This document shows positions 17,389 through 26,104 of a stretch of DNA of 64,000 bases, in pieces (the first letter of the stretch is position 1; every line of letters begins with the position of its first letter). A model generated the notes under the pieces. It made no database searches and was not told the DNA's origin. It saw only the letters and a list, made by a program, of their open reading frames with translations. This stretch comes from Mucilaginibacter sp. (GTDB lineage: Bacteria > Bacteroidota > Bacteroidia > Sphingobacteriales > Sphingobacteriaceae): the NCBI RefSeq assembly GCF_028287845.1, contig NZ_JAQBOW010000163.1, forward strand, positions 56,105-120,104, written 5' to 3'. A program made the translations under genes and the position numbers.

Positions 17389-17963
17389 TATGGTTGATAT
17401 TTGGACAAATAAAAAATTGAATTAATATATTTAACCTAAAAATATTGGTCGGCATAACAATCAATTCTTAATTTAAATTAATCCTATTGGGTATGTAACC
17501 TAAATGAGTGGTTGGGCTATTTCAAAGGGTATTTGGGAGCAATGAGATAGAATTATAACAACCTATCTTACAATAGGTTTTCAATAATATCAATAATTAG
17601 AGGTAATTAAAACAGAAAGAGGTTGTCACGAAGTAATATTGACAATCCTCTTATAGCATAAGTGGACATTCTGGAGCAATTGACCACCCCATTCCAGAAT
17701 AACAAACAGTTAATTCCGTAACACTTTGACCATATTAATTTATTAATAGCGATTATCTTAATGGCTTACACAATTCGGTGCTCCAAAGCGCACGGATCAG
17801 GCTGGTCAAGCCTCCCGGAATATCTAGCTTGCTGCTTGATTTTCAATCGCTAAACACGTTATTTTATTATTAATCCTGCATTCTTATTTCGCAACTATTC
17901 ATTGGCTTTTTTTTTCGTGGTCACGCGCGACAGGAGCGTATTCGTGTTTTGGATCGACACAGC
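17389..17963. other. Gene-free region with possible insertion-sequence end remnant
   Basis: No gene was found. Positions 17666-17700 carry ATTCTGG and a matching CCAGAAT about 20 bp apart, around a CAATTGACCACC core. This resembles the repeated ends of IS21-type elements in Bacteroidota, but no transposase is present, so at most it is a remnant. The part nearest 17389 must hold the porin promoter, but no clear TAnnTTTG was seen. Confidence 0.25.
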
Positions 17964-18437
17964 TTAGATCAAATGGGCGCGGATCATCCAGGCCATACCT
18001 TCATGTGTTTCCATCAAGTCTGTAATATAGTCGCTTATTCCCAGGACATAATATTCATCAGCGAAAGCAATGATGTTACCCTTTAAAAATGCTATTATAC
18101 TTTCATGGTCCTTCAATAATTCCTTCAGGTAGCCCAGGCTATCATTTTCCCTTTCGCTGTAATCAGTCAGTTGGGAAAGTTGCAGCAGTTGTGCCAAAGT
18201 GCCCGGCGCGTAATGGCCGATCATGCAGATGCGTTCTGCAACACTATCCATCAATTCGTCCAGTTCTTCATACTGCTCTTCAAAAAAGAGGTGTATACAA
18301 TCAAAGTCCGGTCCTTTTATGTTTAAGTTGGCGTTACGGGTTTTGGTGTATAGAACGAGTTCATCTGCCAAAAGTTTAGCCAATTGATCCGCTATGGCTT
18401 GTGTTTTTTCTTCTTCAATTTCAATGTTCGCTTCCAT
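17964..18437 (-). CDS. Dps-like ferritin with altered ferroxidase site
   Basis: The 157-residue protein matches Dps along its length: the signature IHLFFEEQYEELDELMDSVAERI (about 48-70) and the MIGHYAPGTLAQLLQL stretch are typical. Dps forms dodecamers that store iron and protect DNA. The first ferroxidase region, normally NAHWN(I/V)xG, here reads NANLNIKG, so the iron-binding His and the adjacent Trp are replaced by Asn and Leu. The second His, the Asp and the Glu of the site are kept. Iron oxidation could thus be weakened. It is a single gene, leftward, with divergent DNA upstream. The start ATG fits the family length. Confidence 0.88.
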   Translation of the reverse strand: MEANIEIEEEKTQAIADQLAKLLADELVLYTKTRNANLNIKGPDFDCIHLFFEEQYEELDELMDSVAERICMIGHYAPGTLAQLLQLSQLTDYSERENDSLGYLKELLKDHESIIAFLKGNIIAFADEYYVLGISDYITDLMETHEGMAWMIRAHLI

Positions 18438-18876
18438 CTTGATTTTTATAAATAGTTGATAAATAAAAAATTATATCCGTTGTTAACGGTGGTTTCGTTT
18501 TGCTATGTAAAATTAAACTAAGCAGCAAAAAGCACTATCGGGTATTCGTTGAATAGGCAAAATGGATCGTTGAAAAAGGATGGAGTTATGGCCGGCACCG
18601 AAATGTTGTTCATCCATGGAATAGAAAAGGAATTTTTTATTTTCTGCCAATACATTCAATAATTCTAATCTGTTTTTCAGATGCACAAAAGGGATTCACA
18701 TATCGCGAACCCCTTTTTTTACGTTCATGTGTGGACATATGTTTGGATGAGCAGGAAGCCATGTTTGAAAAAATCGATAAAAACAATTTTCAATTTTACT
18801 TCCAGAAAACAATTAATACAGAATAAATAGATAAATCGCACAAATTTAAATTTTAAATAAATAACAAATTACAGCT
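18438..18876. other. Gene-free region with an orphan terminator-like hairpin
   Basis: No protein gene was found between the divergent Dps and nitroreductase starts. At 18687-18717, AAAAGGGATTC pairs with GAACCCCTTTT with one mismatch and is followed by a run of T. It points rightward, yet no rightward gene precedes it. It may end a small RNA arising in 18440-18690, or shield the nitroreductase promoter. Confidence 0.35.
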
Positions 18877-19509
18877 ATGAGCATTTTAGAGTCTTTGCAC
18901 TGGCGTTATGCCACAAAAAGAATGACGGGAGAAAGAGTTCCGCAGGAGAAAATTGATATTATTTTAGAGGCTGCAAGGATGGCGCCGACTTCCAATGGGA
19001 TACAGCCCTTCACTATACTGGTTATCACGGACAAAAAATTGATGGAGAAAATCCAACCAATCGCCTATAATCAACCGCAAATTACTGAGGCTTCACATCT
19101 GCTGGTTTTTGCCGCCTGGGATACCGTTACCTCCGAAAAGGTCGACTATGTTTTCGACCAGGTAATCCGCGAGCGCAACCTTCCGGCCGACGCCTTAACA
19201 GACTATATAAACCAGATTAAGGGTATGTTTTCAGGTTTTACGCCGGAGGAACAGTTCAACTGGGCAGCTAAACAAACCTATCTTGCCTTTGGAGTTGCTA
19301 CTACAGCAGCAGCTATTGAAAAAATAGACGCTACACCTATGGAAGGATTTGTAAACTCAGAGTTAGATAAACTATTGGGGCTACGGGAAAAAGGGTTACG
19401 CAGTGTTACCATGCTGCCACTGGGCTATAGAGACACGGCTAATGATTGGCTGGCAAACATGAAAAAAGTTCGTCGCCCTAAAGAAGAATTGATCCTTGAA
19501 TTAAACTGA
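18877..19509 (+). CDS. Nitroreductase family NAD(P)H-dependent flavin oxidoreductase
   Basis: The 210-residue protein is of the NfsB-like nitroreductase family, which uses FMN and NAD(P)H to reduce nitroaromatics or quinones in the cytoplasm. Seen in sequence are the N-terminal RYATKRM FMN-phosphate contact, ARMAPTSNGIQPF (about 33-45), the WAAKQTYLAFGVATTAAA helix and the LPLGYRD stretch near the C-terminus. Length and start fit the family. It is transcribed alone and ends at a good hairpin at 19543-19593. The physiological substrate is not known. Confidence 0.92.
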   Translation: MSILESLHWRYATKRMTGERVPQEKIDIILEAARMAPTSNGIQPFTILVITDKKLMEKIQPIAYNQPQITEASHLLVFAAWDTVTSEKVDYVFDQVIRERNLPADALTDYINQIKGMFSGFTPEEQFNWAAKQTYLAFGVATTAAAIEKIDATPMEGFVNSELDKLLGLREKGLRSVTMLPLGYRDTANDWLANMKKVRRPKEELILELN

Positions 19510-19542
19510 TTTATTATCCAGCCTTAACTAAGGTAATTTTTC

Positions 19543-19598
19543 AAAATAACTTCCTTATTGTTTCATTATGCTACAATTTGAGGAAGTTATTTTTTTTA
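19543..19598 (+). terminator. Terminator of the nitroreductase gene
   Basis: AAAATAACTTCCT (19543-19555) pairs perfectly with AGGAAGTTATTTT (19581-19593), with a 25-nt loop and a T run. Confidence 0.75.
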
Positions 19599-19612
19599 AG
19601 ATAAGCTGTCCC

Positions 19613-19655
19613 GGTTCGCACCAGGTGGGCGTACAAATCATACGCCTGCCTTTTT
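19613..19655 (+). terminator. Second hairpin between convergent genes, overlapping a tRNA-end-like motif
   Basis: AGGTGGGCGTA (19623-19633) pairs with TACGCCTGCCT (19641-19651) using two wobble pairs, then TTTTT. The left arm is part of GGTTCGCACCAGGTGGGCGT, close to the tRNA-like ends at 6365 and 15807. It may serve the nitroreductase transcript as a backup terminator. Confidence 0.6.
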
Positions 19656-19665
19656 ACTATTAAAG

Positions 19666-22218
19666 CTATCCACATTTGGAGGAACCACAGTCTTTGCAGG
19701 TTAAACATCCTTCCTGGTACTGTAGGTTGGCGGAATTGCAATTCGGGCATTGTTGCTTCTTCGTTTCTGTGCCGTCCGGCACATATCTTTTAAGCGCGCG
19801 GGCTACGCCGTTTTTCCACGTATTAATAGCTTCATCCAGCTGCAGGCTGTTGATCAGATCAACCACTTTTTCAATAGGCATACCATGTCTCAGGGTGCTT
19901 GAAATTAACTTTGCGTAATTCCAGTACTCCGGATTGAATTTATAGGATAAACCTTCAATGGTTATTTTATGCCCGTGTTTATTCTCATATTGAAAATCAT
20001 AACGTGATCCTCCGTCTGCCTCCCTGCTTTTAATAATAAGACCATCGTTAACCCATCCCGGGATCAGGATACCGTCCTCATCGTCGGCAAAACCGGTAAA
20101 AATTTCATAAGGTTTGCCTTCAACCAATCCGATAAACGCGATCCATTTTTCTTTGCTGTTTTGAAAACGAACTATTTGGGCATCAAGCACAGGCGGCCTG
20201 GTGGTTGGAAATACCGGTTGACCTCTCTGTTCCGCGTTGGGCTTGGATTCGGTATTCGCGATCAGTACTCCGGATCGTGATCCATCCCTGTATACGGTTA
20301 CCCCTTTACAGCCGGCTTTCCAGGCGGCCATGTATAATTGCCCCACAACTTCTTCCGTTACTTCTGCGGGCATATTGATCGTTACACTGATGGAGTGATC
20401 AATCCATTGCTGGATTTCTCCCTGCATCTGTACCTTTTTCAGGTAATCCACATCATTGGAGGTCGCTTTATAATAAGGTGACCGGGCCAGGAGGTTATCT
20501 AACTGTTTTTGCGAATAATTTTTAGTCAGATCATGACCCATCACTTCCATCCATTGCTTAAAGCGATGATGAAAAACCACATATTCTTCCCATGAATCGC
20601 CCATTTCATCCACAAAATCAACGCGTGCATTCTTATCATTTGGGTTAACTTTTCTTCTGCGTTTGTAAACAGGCATAAACACAGGCTCAATGCCTGAACT
20701 GGTTTGCGACATCAAACTCGTTGTCCCGGTAGGCGCTATGGTGAGCAAAGCAATATTTCGCCTGCCATGCTCCAGCATTTCATAATAAAGCTGCGGATCT
20801 GCTTTTTTCAAACGAAGTATGAAAGGATTGTTTTTTTCACGGTCGGCATCAAATAGGATAAAAGCGCCCCTTTCTTTCGCTGCTGTTACAGATGCCCGGT
20901 AAGCTTCAATAGCAATTGTCTTGTGTATCTGTACGGCAAACGCTGATCCTTCGTCACTACCATAGCGCAAGCCCATCGCTGCCAGCATATCGCCTTCGGC
21001 TGTAATACCAATACCAGTTCTTCTGCCCTCATTAGCTTTTGTACGGATGTTGATCCATAAATTAGTTTCGGTACGCTTTAATTCTGCCTCCTCGGGATCA
21101 TCCGCAATCTTTTGTAGGATAGCGTCAATCTTTTCCAATTCGAGGTCAATAATATCATCCATGATGCGCTGAGCCGAATGAATGTGCTTGTTGAATAATT
21201 CCCAATTAAAGGTCGCTCCGGCAGTAAACGGGTTTTCAACATAGCTAAACAGGTTTATGGCCAGTAAACGGCAGGAATCGTACGGACAAAGCGGAATTTC
21301 TCCGCAAGGATTGGTAGACACTGTTTTAAACCCCAAATCGGCGTAACAATCTGGCAGCGACTCACGAATTATGGTATCCCAAAATAAAATTCCGGGTTCG
21401 GCAGAACGCCAGGCGTTATGTACAATTTTTTTCCAAAGGACCGCAGGGTCGATTTCTTTTTTGTAAAGCGGCATTTTACTGTCAACAGGATATTGCTGCT
21501 GGTAAGATCGCCCGGATGCTACAGCTTTCATAAACTCATCATCAATACGTACCGAAACATTGGCTCCGGTTACTTTACCCTGATCCATCTTCGCATCTAT
21601 AAAATCTTCGGAGTCGGGGTGTTTGATAGCCACGGAAAGCATCAATGCACCCCTTCTTCCGTCTTGGGCAATCTCACGGGTTGAGTTTGAAAAACGCTCC
21701 ATAAAAGGTACAATACCGGTAGATGTTAACGCGGAATTTTTAACCGGCGAACCTTTCGGGCGTATATGCGAAAGGTCATGGCCCACGCCGCCGCGCCTTT
21801 TCATTAATTGTACCTGCTCCTGGTCAATTTTCATAATGCCGCCATACGAATCGGAATCGCCTTCATTGCCAATTACAAAACAATTTGACAGGGAGGCAAT
21901 TTGATAAGGATTGCCAATGCCCGTCATCGGGCTGCCCTGCGGGATGATATATTTGAAGTTGCGGATCAGTTCAAAGATATCTTCGGCGGTTAACGGGTTA
22001 GGATAGCGTTGTTCTATTCGTGCAATTTCGGCTGCGATCCTGCGATGCATATCATCCGGGGTGCTTTCATAAATAACCCCATAGGAGTCTTTCAACGCAT
22101 ATTTATTCACCCAAACCCTTGCTGCTAAATCATCCCCTTTAAAATAGTCAAGAGATTTTTGGTAGGCTTCATCAGAAGAATAAGCGGGTACTATATTTGA
22201 TTGGTCGGCGACTTTCAT
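19666..22218 (-). CDS. nrdJ: Adenosylcobalamin-dependent (class II) ribonucleotide reductase
   Basis: The 850-residue enzyme makes deoxyribonucleotides from ribonucleotides using a cobalamin-derived radical. Visible are the first redox Cys C113 in SLSNCFVIG, the NPCGEIPL motif (N303, C305, E307), the TIAPTGTTSLMSQTSSGIEP loop region, and a C-terminal Cys-rich tail (CPNCNSANLQ, CLTCKDCGSSKCG) that holds a zinc-ribbon-like fold and the shuttling cysteines. An N-terminal ATP-cone is absent. The length is in the usual range of the single-chain long form. No cobalamin riboswitch core was found upstream, and it appears to be a single-gene transcript. Confidence 0.94.
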   Translation of the reverse strand: MKVADQSNIVPAYSSDEAYQKSLDYFKGDDLAARVWVNKYALKDSYGVIYESTPDDMHRRIAAEIARIEQRYPNPLTAEDIFELIRNFKYIIPQGSPMTGIGNPYQIASLSNCFVIGNEGDSDSYGGIMKIDQEQVQLMKRRGGVGHDLSHIRPKGSPVKNSALTSTGIVPFMERFSNSTREIAQDGRRGALMLSVAIKHPDSEDFIDAKMDQGKVTGANVSVRIDDEFMKAVASGRSYQQQYPVDSKMPLYKKEIDPAVLWKKIVHNAWRSAEPGILFWDTIIRESLPDCYADLGFKTVSTNPCGEIPLCPYDSCRLLAINLFSYVENPFTAGATFNWELFNKHIHSAQRIMDDIIDLELEKIDAILQKIADDPEEAELKRTETNLWINIRTKANEGRRTGIGITAEGDMLAAMGLRYGSDEGSAFAVQIHKTIAIEAYRASVTAAKERGAFILFDADREKNNPFILRLKKADPQLYYEMLEHGRRNIALLTIAPTGTTSLMSQTSSGIEPVFMPVYKRRRKVNPNDKNARVDFVDEMGDSWEEYVVFHHRFKQWMEVMGHDLTKNYSQKQLDNLLARSPYYKATSNDVDYLKKVQMQGEIQQWIDHSISVTINMPAEVTEEVVGQLYMAAWKAGCKGVTVYRDGSRSGVLIANTESKPNAEQRGQPVFPTTRPPVLDAQIVRFQNSKEKWIAFIGLVEGKPYEIFTGFADDEDGILIPGWVNDGLIIKSREADGGSRYDFQYENKHGHKITIEGLSYKFNPEYWNYAKLISSTLRHGMPIEKVVDLINSLQLDEAINTWKNGVARALKRYVPDGTETKKQQCPNCNSANLQYQEGCLTCKDCGSSKCG

Positions 22219-22594
22219 ATTTGAAATTTAGATGGGAGTGACGTTTCCAGTGATATTAAGCTATGATTTTGAAGACTTTGCTCATTTTTTAATTGTAAAT
22301 CATAGCGGACAAATTTCCCTTTTTTTATCCAATCCAAAAGTGATTCCTGTCACATTCAGTGATATTAAATATTTTTCACCTTGCAAAGCAGCAATATCCC
22401 AACTGGTAAAAGCAACAGGAGCGGTATACAACATAGCGGCTGGTGTATTATATCCTGTTAATGGCTTTATTGAAGCCAATGATCGGTTGCCCGCGAACTG
22501 AATCTTAATGAGGTAACCTGAAAAATAGGTTATAGCAGCAGCGCGGCTATAAATTTAAAACGGAATTATATAAAAACGCTGACGGTTTATTCCT

Positions 22595-22602
22595 TAAATT
22601 TG
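22595..22602 (+). promoter_or_regulatory. -7 promoter element of the copper cluster
   Basis: TAAATTTG fits the TAnnTTTG consensus and lies 10 bp before the ATG at 22612, implying a very short leader. The rest of the 393-bp gap (22219-22611) shows no other supported feature. Confidence 0.5.
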
Positions 22603-22611
22603 TTATCGTAA

Positions 22612-23013
22612 ATGAAGGTCAAAGCGCTATTTCTGCTATTTGTATTCCTGCTCAATTCAGCGGTGGGTTTGAATTGTGTGCTGCAAAAAGACGATGACTG
22701 CTGTAAGGAAGTGAGCATACATCACTCTGATCCATCTATTCAACTTCAACAAGACAGGCAACACCCTATACTTTCAGCTGAAGAAGATCCGTGCTGCCAG
22801 AATGCGGTTAATAACTTTGCAGCTCTGGCTAAGCTGGTGCCCCAACCTCTAAAAGTTTTAATGCCGGCTCCGGTTGCTATCGTACGGTCTGTATACGTTT
22901 ATGCTTTTGCTTCGGCGCGTGTTATTGAAACAGCCCATCAAAGCCAGATCGATGAGCGACAGCGCCCGCCAACACCTGATATCCGCATCGTTATACGAAG
23001 CTTCCAGATTTGA
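22612..23013 (+). CDS. Small periplasmic Cys-rich protein, HYC_CC_PP-like, of a copper cluster
   Basis: This 133-residue exported protein begins with a signal peptide (LFLLFVFLLNSAVG). It then has Cys pairs typical of small metal-linked proteins: C23 after the signal, DDDCCKEV and DPCCQNAV. The end, ERQRPPTPDIRIVIRSFQI, matches the PP plus SFQI-like ending of the HYC_CC_PP proteins that accompany metal-resistance genes in Bacteroidota, though the HYC part is not seen. It is the first gene of an operon with DUF3347 and multicopper oxidase genes, so a role in copper binding or delivery is likely but unproven. Confidence 0.6.
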   Translation: MKVKALFLLFVFLLNSAVGLNCVLQKDDDCCKEVSIHHSDPSIQLQQDRQHPILSAEEDPCCQNAVNNFAALAKLVPQPLKVLMPAPVAIVRSVYVYAFASARVIETAHQSQIDERQRPPTPDIRIVIRSFQI

Positions 23014-23086
23014 TTGAGGTTATTCCCTGTGTTGACCATGGCTTGGCCATGGTTTAAATTATGGTATAACATTTAATTAAATAATC

Positions 23087-23596
23087 ATGAAAAAAATATT
23101 TTTATTGGTTGCGATTATCGCCACCACAATTACCCGATCACTTTTTGCACAGGATGTTAAGGCTTCTGCACTTACACCGTTGCTTACTTCGTACTATGGT
23201 ATTAAAAACGCTTTAATCCAATCAAACAGCGCAGATGCCGCTACGCACGCGGGGGAATTTTTAAAAATTGTTAACGCCGTAGATATGAAATCAATTCCGG
23301 CAAAGGATATGAGTGCTTTTATGGCTGCGCAGGCAAAATTGGCTTTTGATGCGAGGCATATCTCAGAAAGCAAGGATATTGACCATCAAAGAGAGCATTT
23401 CGCTAATTTTTCAGCCAACTTTTTTAAACTGGCCAAAGCCATTAAACTAACCGATAAGCCGGTTTATTATGCTTACTGTCCGATGAAAAAAAGTTATTGG
23501 TTATCGGCTGAAGCTGCGATCAAAAATCCTTATTACGGCAGCCAGATGCTAACCTGCGGCAAGGTTACTGAAACGCTTAACCCTGGAACCAAATAA
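23087..23596 (+). CDS. DUF3347 periplasmic protein, probable copper-binding
   Basis: The 169-residue protein has a signal peptide (to SLFAQ) and one DUF3347 domain. The domain shows a helical part and the C-terminal motif YCPMKKSYWLSAEAAIKNPY followed by GSQMLTCGKV. The two cysteines and nearby Met and His residues are the presumed metal ligands. DUF3347 occurs in copper efflux and oxidase proteins of Bacteroidota, often as a separate periplasmic chaperone. It lies 73 bp after the Cys-rich gene and 46 bp before the multicopper oxidase, with a 9-bp hairpin in the latter gap, so it is probably co-transcribed. Confidence 0.82.
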   Translation: MKKIFLLVAIIATTITRSLFAQDVKASALTPLLTSYYGIKNALIQSNSADAATHAGEFLKIVNAVDMKSIPAKDMSAFMAAQAKLAFDARHISESKDIDHQREHFANFSANFFKLAKAIKLTDKPVYYAYCPMKKSYWLSAEAAIKNPYYGSQMLTCGKVTETLNPGTK

Positions 23597-23606
23597 TTTA
23601 TTTCTT

Positions 23607-23628
23607 GCTGCCGGGTTAGCCCGGCAGC
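23607..23628 (+). other. Intercistronic hairpin before the multicopper oxidase gene
   Basis: GCTGCCGGG (23607-23615) and CCCGGCAGC (23620-23628) form a 9-bp perfect stem with a 4-nt loop, 15 bp before the oxidase ATG. It could limit read-through or stabilise the upstream mRNA. Confidence 0.45.
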
Positions 23629-23642
23629 TTATTTCATTTTCT

Positions 23643-25901
23643 ATGAAACAATACTTGTTCCTTTTATTATGTTTTTTCCTGTCTTTCTCCGGATATGCGC
23701 AGCATATAACGATGAAGATGGAAAGCAAAGAACCGCGTCAGCCATTTTATACTAAAATAGGCAAACATGAGATCTATCATTTATATATCACTGATACCCT
23801 GGTTAACTATACCGGCAGATCAAGACCGGGTATGGCCATCAACGGAAGCATACCCGCTCCGGCACTGAAATTTACCGAAGGGGATACCGCCGAGATTTAT
23901 GTACACAACGGCATGATGATGGAAACTTCTATCCATTGGCATGGGCTGGTATTGCCTAACCGTTACGATGGCGTTTCTTATTTGACTACCGCACCGATCA
24001 AACCCGGCGAAACGCATTTTTACAAATTTCCGCTGGTACAGCATGGTACTTACTGGTATCATTCGCACACCATGACCCAACAGCAGAGCGGAATGTACGG
24101 TGCCTTTGTGATTCATCCTGATAAGAAAACCCCGCAAAAAGAATACACCTTATTGCTAAGTGACTGGACAGATGAGAATCCCGAACAAGTGGAACGCTCT
24201 TTACACAACCAAACCGATTGGTACGCCATACGTAAAGGCAGCACCCCAAATTATGCTGAGGCTATCGCACATGACCACTTTAAAACCAAGCTGACCAACG
24301 AATGGAAAAGAATGGTGGCGATGGATGTAAGTGATGTTTATTATGACCGTTTTTTCAGTAACGGCAGAATGACTGACCGGGCCCCACAATTTAAAAAAGG
24401 CGACAAAGTAAGGCTGCATATTATCAATGGTAGTTCATCTACCTATTTCTGGTTAAAATATGCCGGCGGCAAAATAACCGTAGTTGCTAATGATGGTGAG
24501 GATGTGCAACCCGTACAGGTTGACCGGATGATCATTGCCGTGGCCGAAACTTATGATGTTATAGTTACTATACCCAAAGACGGCAGCTATGAGTTTTTGG
24601 CAACTGCCGAAGACCGCACCAAATCAACCTCATTATTATTAGGTAACGGGCCGGAAGTGAAGGCCAAGCCCTTGCCCCGGCTGAGATATTTTGAGGGCAT
24701 GAAGATGATGAACGGTATGATGGGCATGGATGGCAATATGAAACAAATGGATGGCATGGCGATGGCCAACCAGGTGATGGATATGAATACAGTGATGTAC
24801 CCTGAAATGAACGGTGACAACCCGATGAAAAAGGATATATCAGCTCCCGATCAAAAAATGGCGGATATGCCGGGTATGGATATGGGGAATAACGGTGGTA
24901 TTGTCACTCTCAACTACGGTATGCTAAAAGCGATAAAGCCCACTAATTTGCCGGCCGGTCCGGTTAAACTATTGCATTTTAACCTGACGGGGAACATGAA
25001 CCGCTACGTTTGGACAATCAATAATAAAACAGTTTCAGAATCGGATAAGATATTGATCAAAAAAGGTGAGAATGTGCGTATCATACTTTATAACAATACA
25101 ATGATGCGTCATCCCATGCACCTGCACGGTCATTATTTCAGGGTATTAAACGGCCAGGGCGATTATTCGCCATTAAAAAATACCCTGGATATTATGCCAA
25201 TGGAAACGGATACCATTGAATTCGCGGCAACCGCAAGTGGCGACTGGTTCTTTCATTGCCATATCCTGTACCACATGATGAGTGGCATGGGGCGCATTTT
25301 TAGTTACGAAAATTCACCACCCAATCCCGAAATACCCGACCCGGCAAATTCTATCAAAAAGGTGTACGCCGATGACAGGCGCTTCTTCCCGATGGCTAAG
25401 ATCGGCCTGGAGAGCAATGGCAGTGATGGCAACATTAGTTTTGCTAATACCCGCTGGAAATTCCAGGAATTATGGCATTTGGGCTTGAATGATACCAAAG
25501 GATATGAAAGTGAAACGATGTTCGGGCGGTATTTCGGGCAGATGCAATGGTTATATGCCTATGCCGGCTTTGACTATCATTATAAAGTGGGAGTACCGGA
25601 AACCAACTTATTTGGACAAGCCAGTGATAAGAATAACCGGCATGCCGTAATTGCCGGATTGGCTTATACTTTACCGATGCTGTTTGTTGCCGATGCCAGG
25701 ATAGACGGAAACGGGAAATTGCGCTTCCAGTTGGGGCGTGAGGATATCCCGCTAACCAGCCGTTTAAGATTCACTATAATGGGTAACACAGATAAAGAAT
25801 ACACTGCCGGATTAAGATACATTATCACCAAATATTTTTCTGTTTCCAGCCACTATGATAGCGATATGGGTTTGGGTGGCGGATTAACTTTGACTTATTG
25901 A
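23643..25901 (+). CDS. copA: CopA-like multicopper oxidase with C-terminal CopB-like barrel domain
   Basis: The 752-residue protein is exported (signal to YAQ20) and oxidises Cu(I) in the periplasm or outer membrane. Copper ligand motifs are H98-WH100-G, H140-SH142, HPMHLHGHYF (near 490) and FHCHILYHMMSGM (near 537). A Met- and Asp-rich insert (about 350-410, with GMMGMDGNMKQMDGM) is typical for copper-capturing oxidases. After about residue 585 the chain continues for 165 residues with a beta pattern that looks like CopB outer-membrane proteins (FQLGREDIPLTSRL, GLRYIITKYFSVSSHYDSDM) and ends in an aromatic Y. It thus appears to be a fusion of two partners usually encoded by separate adjacent genes. 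Confidence 0.88.
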   Translation: MKQYLFLLLCFFLSFSGYAQHITMKMESKEPRQPFYTKIGKHEIYHLYITDTLVNYTGRSRPGMAINGSIPAPALKFTEGDTAEIYVHNGMMMETSIHWHGLVLPNRYDGVSYLTTAPIKPGETHFYKFPLVQHGTYWYHSHTMTQQQSGMYGAFVIHPDKKTPQKEYTLLLSDWTDENPEQVERSLHNQTDWYAIRKGSTPNYAEAIAHDHFKTKLTNEWKRMVAMDVSDVYYDRFFSNGRMTDRAPQFKKGDKVRLHIINGSSSTYFWLKYAGGKITVVANDGEDVQPVQVDRMIIAVAETYDVIVTIPKDGSYEFLATAEDRTKSTSLLLGNGPEVKAKPLPRLRYFEGMKMMNGMMGMDGNMKQMDGMAMANQVMDMNTVMYPEMNGDNPMKKDISAPDQKMADMPGMDMGNNGGIVTLNYGMLKAIKPTNLPAGPVKLLHFNLTGNMNRYVWTINNKTVSESDKILIKKGENVRIILYNNTMMRHPMHLHGHYFRVLNGQGDYSPLKNTLDIMPMETDTIEFAATASGDWFFHCHILYHMMSGMGRIFSYENSPPNPEIPDPANSIKKVYADDRRFFPMAKIGLESNGSDGNISFANTRWKFQELWHLGLNDTKGYESETMFGRYFGQMQWLYAYAGFDYHYKVGVPETNLFGQASDKNNRHAVIAGLAYTLPMLFVADARIDGNGKLRFQLGREDIPLTSRLRFTIMGNTDKEYTAGLRYIITKYFSVSSHYDSDMGLGGGLTLTY

Positions 25902-26042
25902 TGCAAATAAAAAGTGCCGCCGAACTCGTTCGAGCGATGCGGGGAAAAAAGCAAAACTCTTTGACTTTTAAACGCGAGTGTCCCGGTACAGAAGTCAGAC
26001 GAATCATAAGAGCGTCATAAAAGTATAAAAAATGAATTAGTA

Positions 26043-26084
26043 GTAAACTTAGTTGACTAATATAGTCAACTAAGTTTACATTTG
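26043..26084 (+). promoter_or_regulatory. 37-bp palindromic MarR-type operator and promoter, copy 1
   Basis: Arms GTAAACTTAGTTGACTA (26043-26059) and TAGTCAACTAAGTTTAC (26063-26079) are perfect inverted repeats with a 3-bp spacer. The right arm runs into a TACATTTG -7 element (26077-26084), so bound protein would block RNA polymerase. The START-domain gene starts at 26105. The same palindrome lies at 26921-26957. Confidence 0.85.
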
Positions 26085-26104
26085 TCCTGTTAAAATTTGA
26101 AGAA

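Noticed and set aside
17666..17700. An IS21-type insertion sequence
   Set aside because: Only a short inverted motif resembling a terminus is present, with no transposase or second end.
22232..22501. An 89-codon rightward open frame between the ribonucleotide reductase and the Cys-rich copper gene
   Set aside because: It starts 13 bp from the divergent reductase start, leaving no room for promoters, shows no recognisable domain or signal, and has no terminator; it may be chance.
19666..22611. A cobalamin riboswitch for the B12-dependent ribonucleotide reductase
   Set aside because: No conserved B12-box core was found in the 393 bp upstream of the reductase start.
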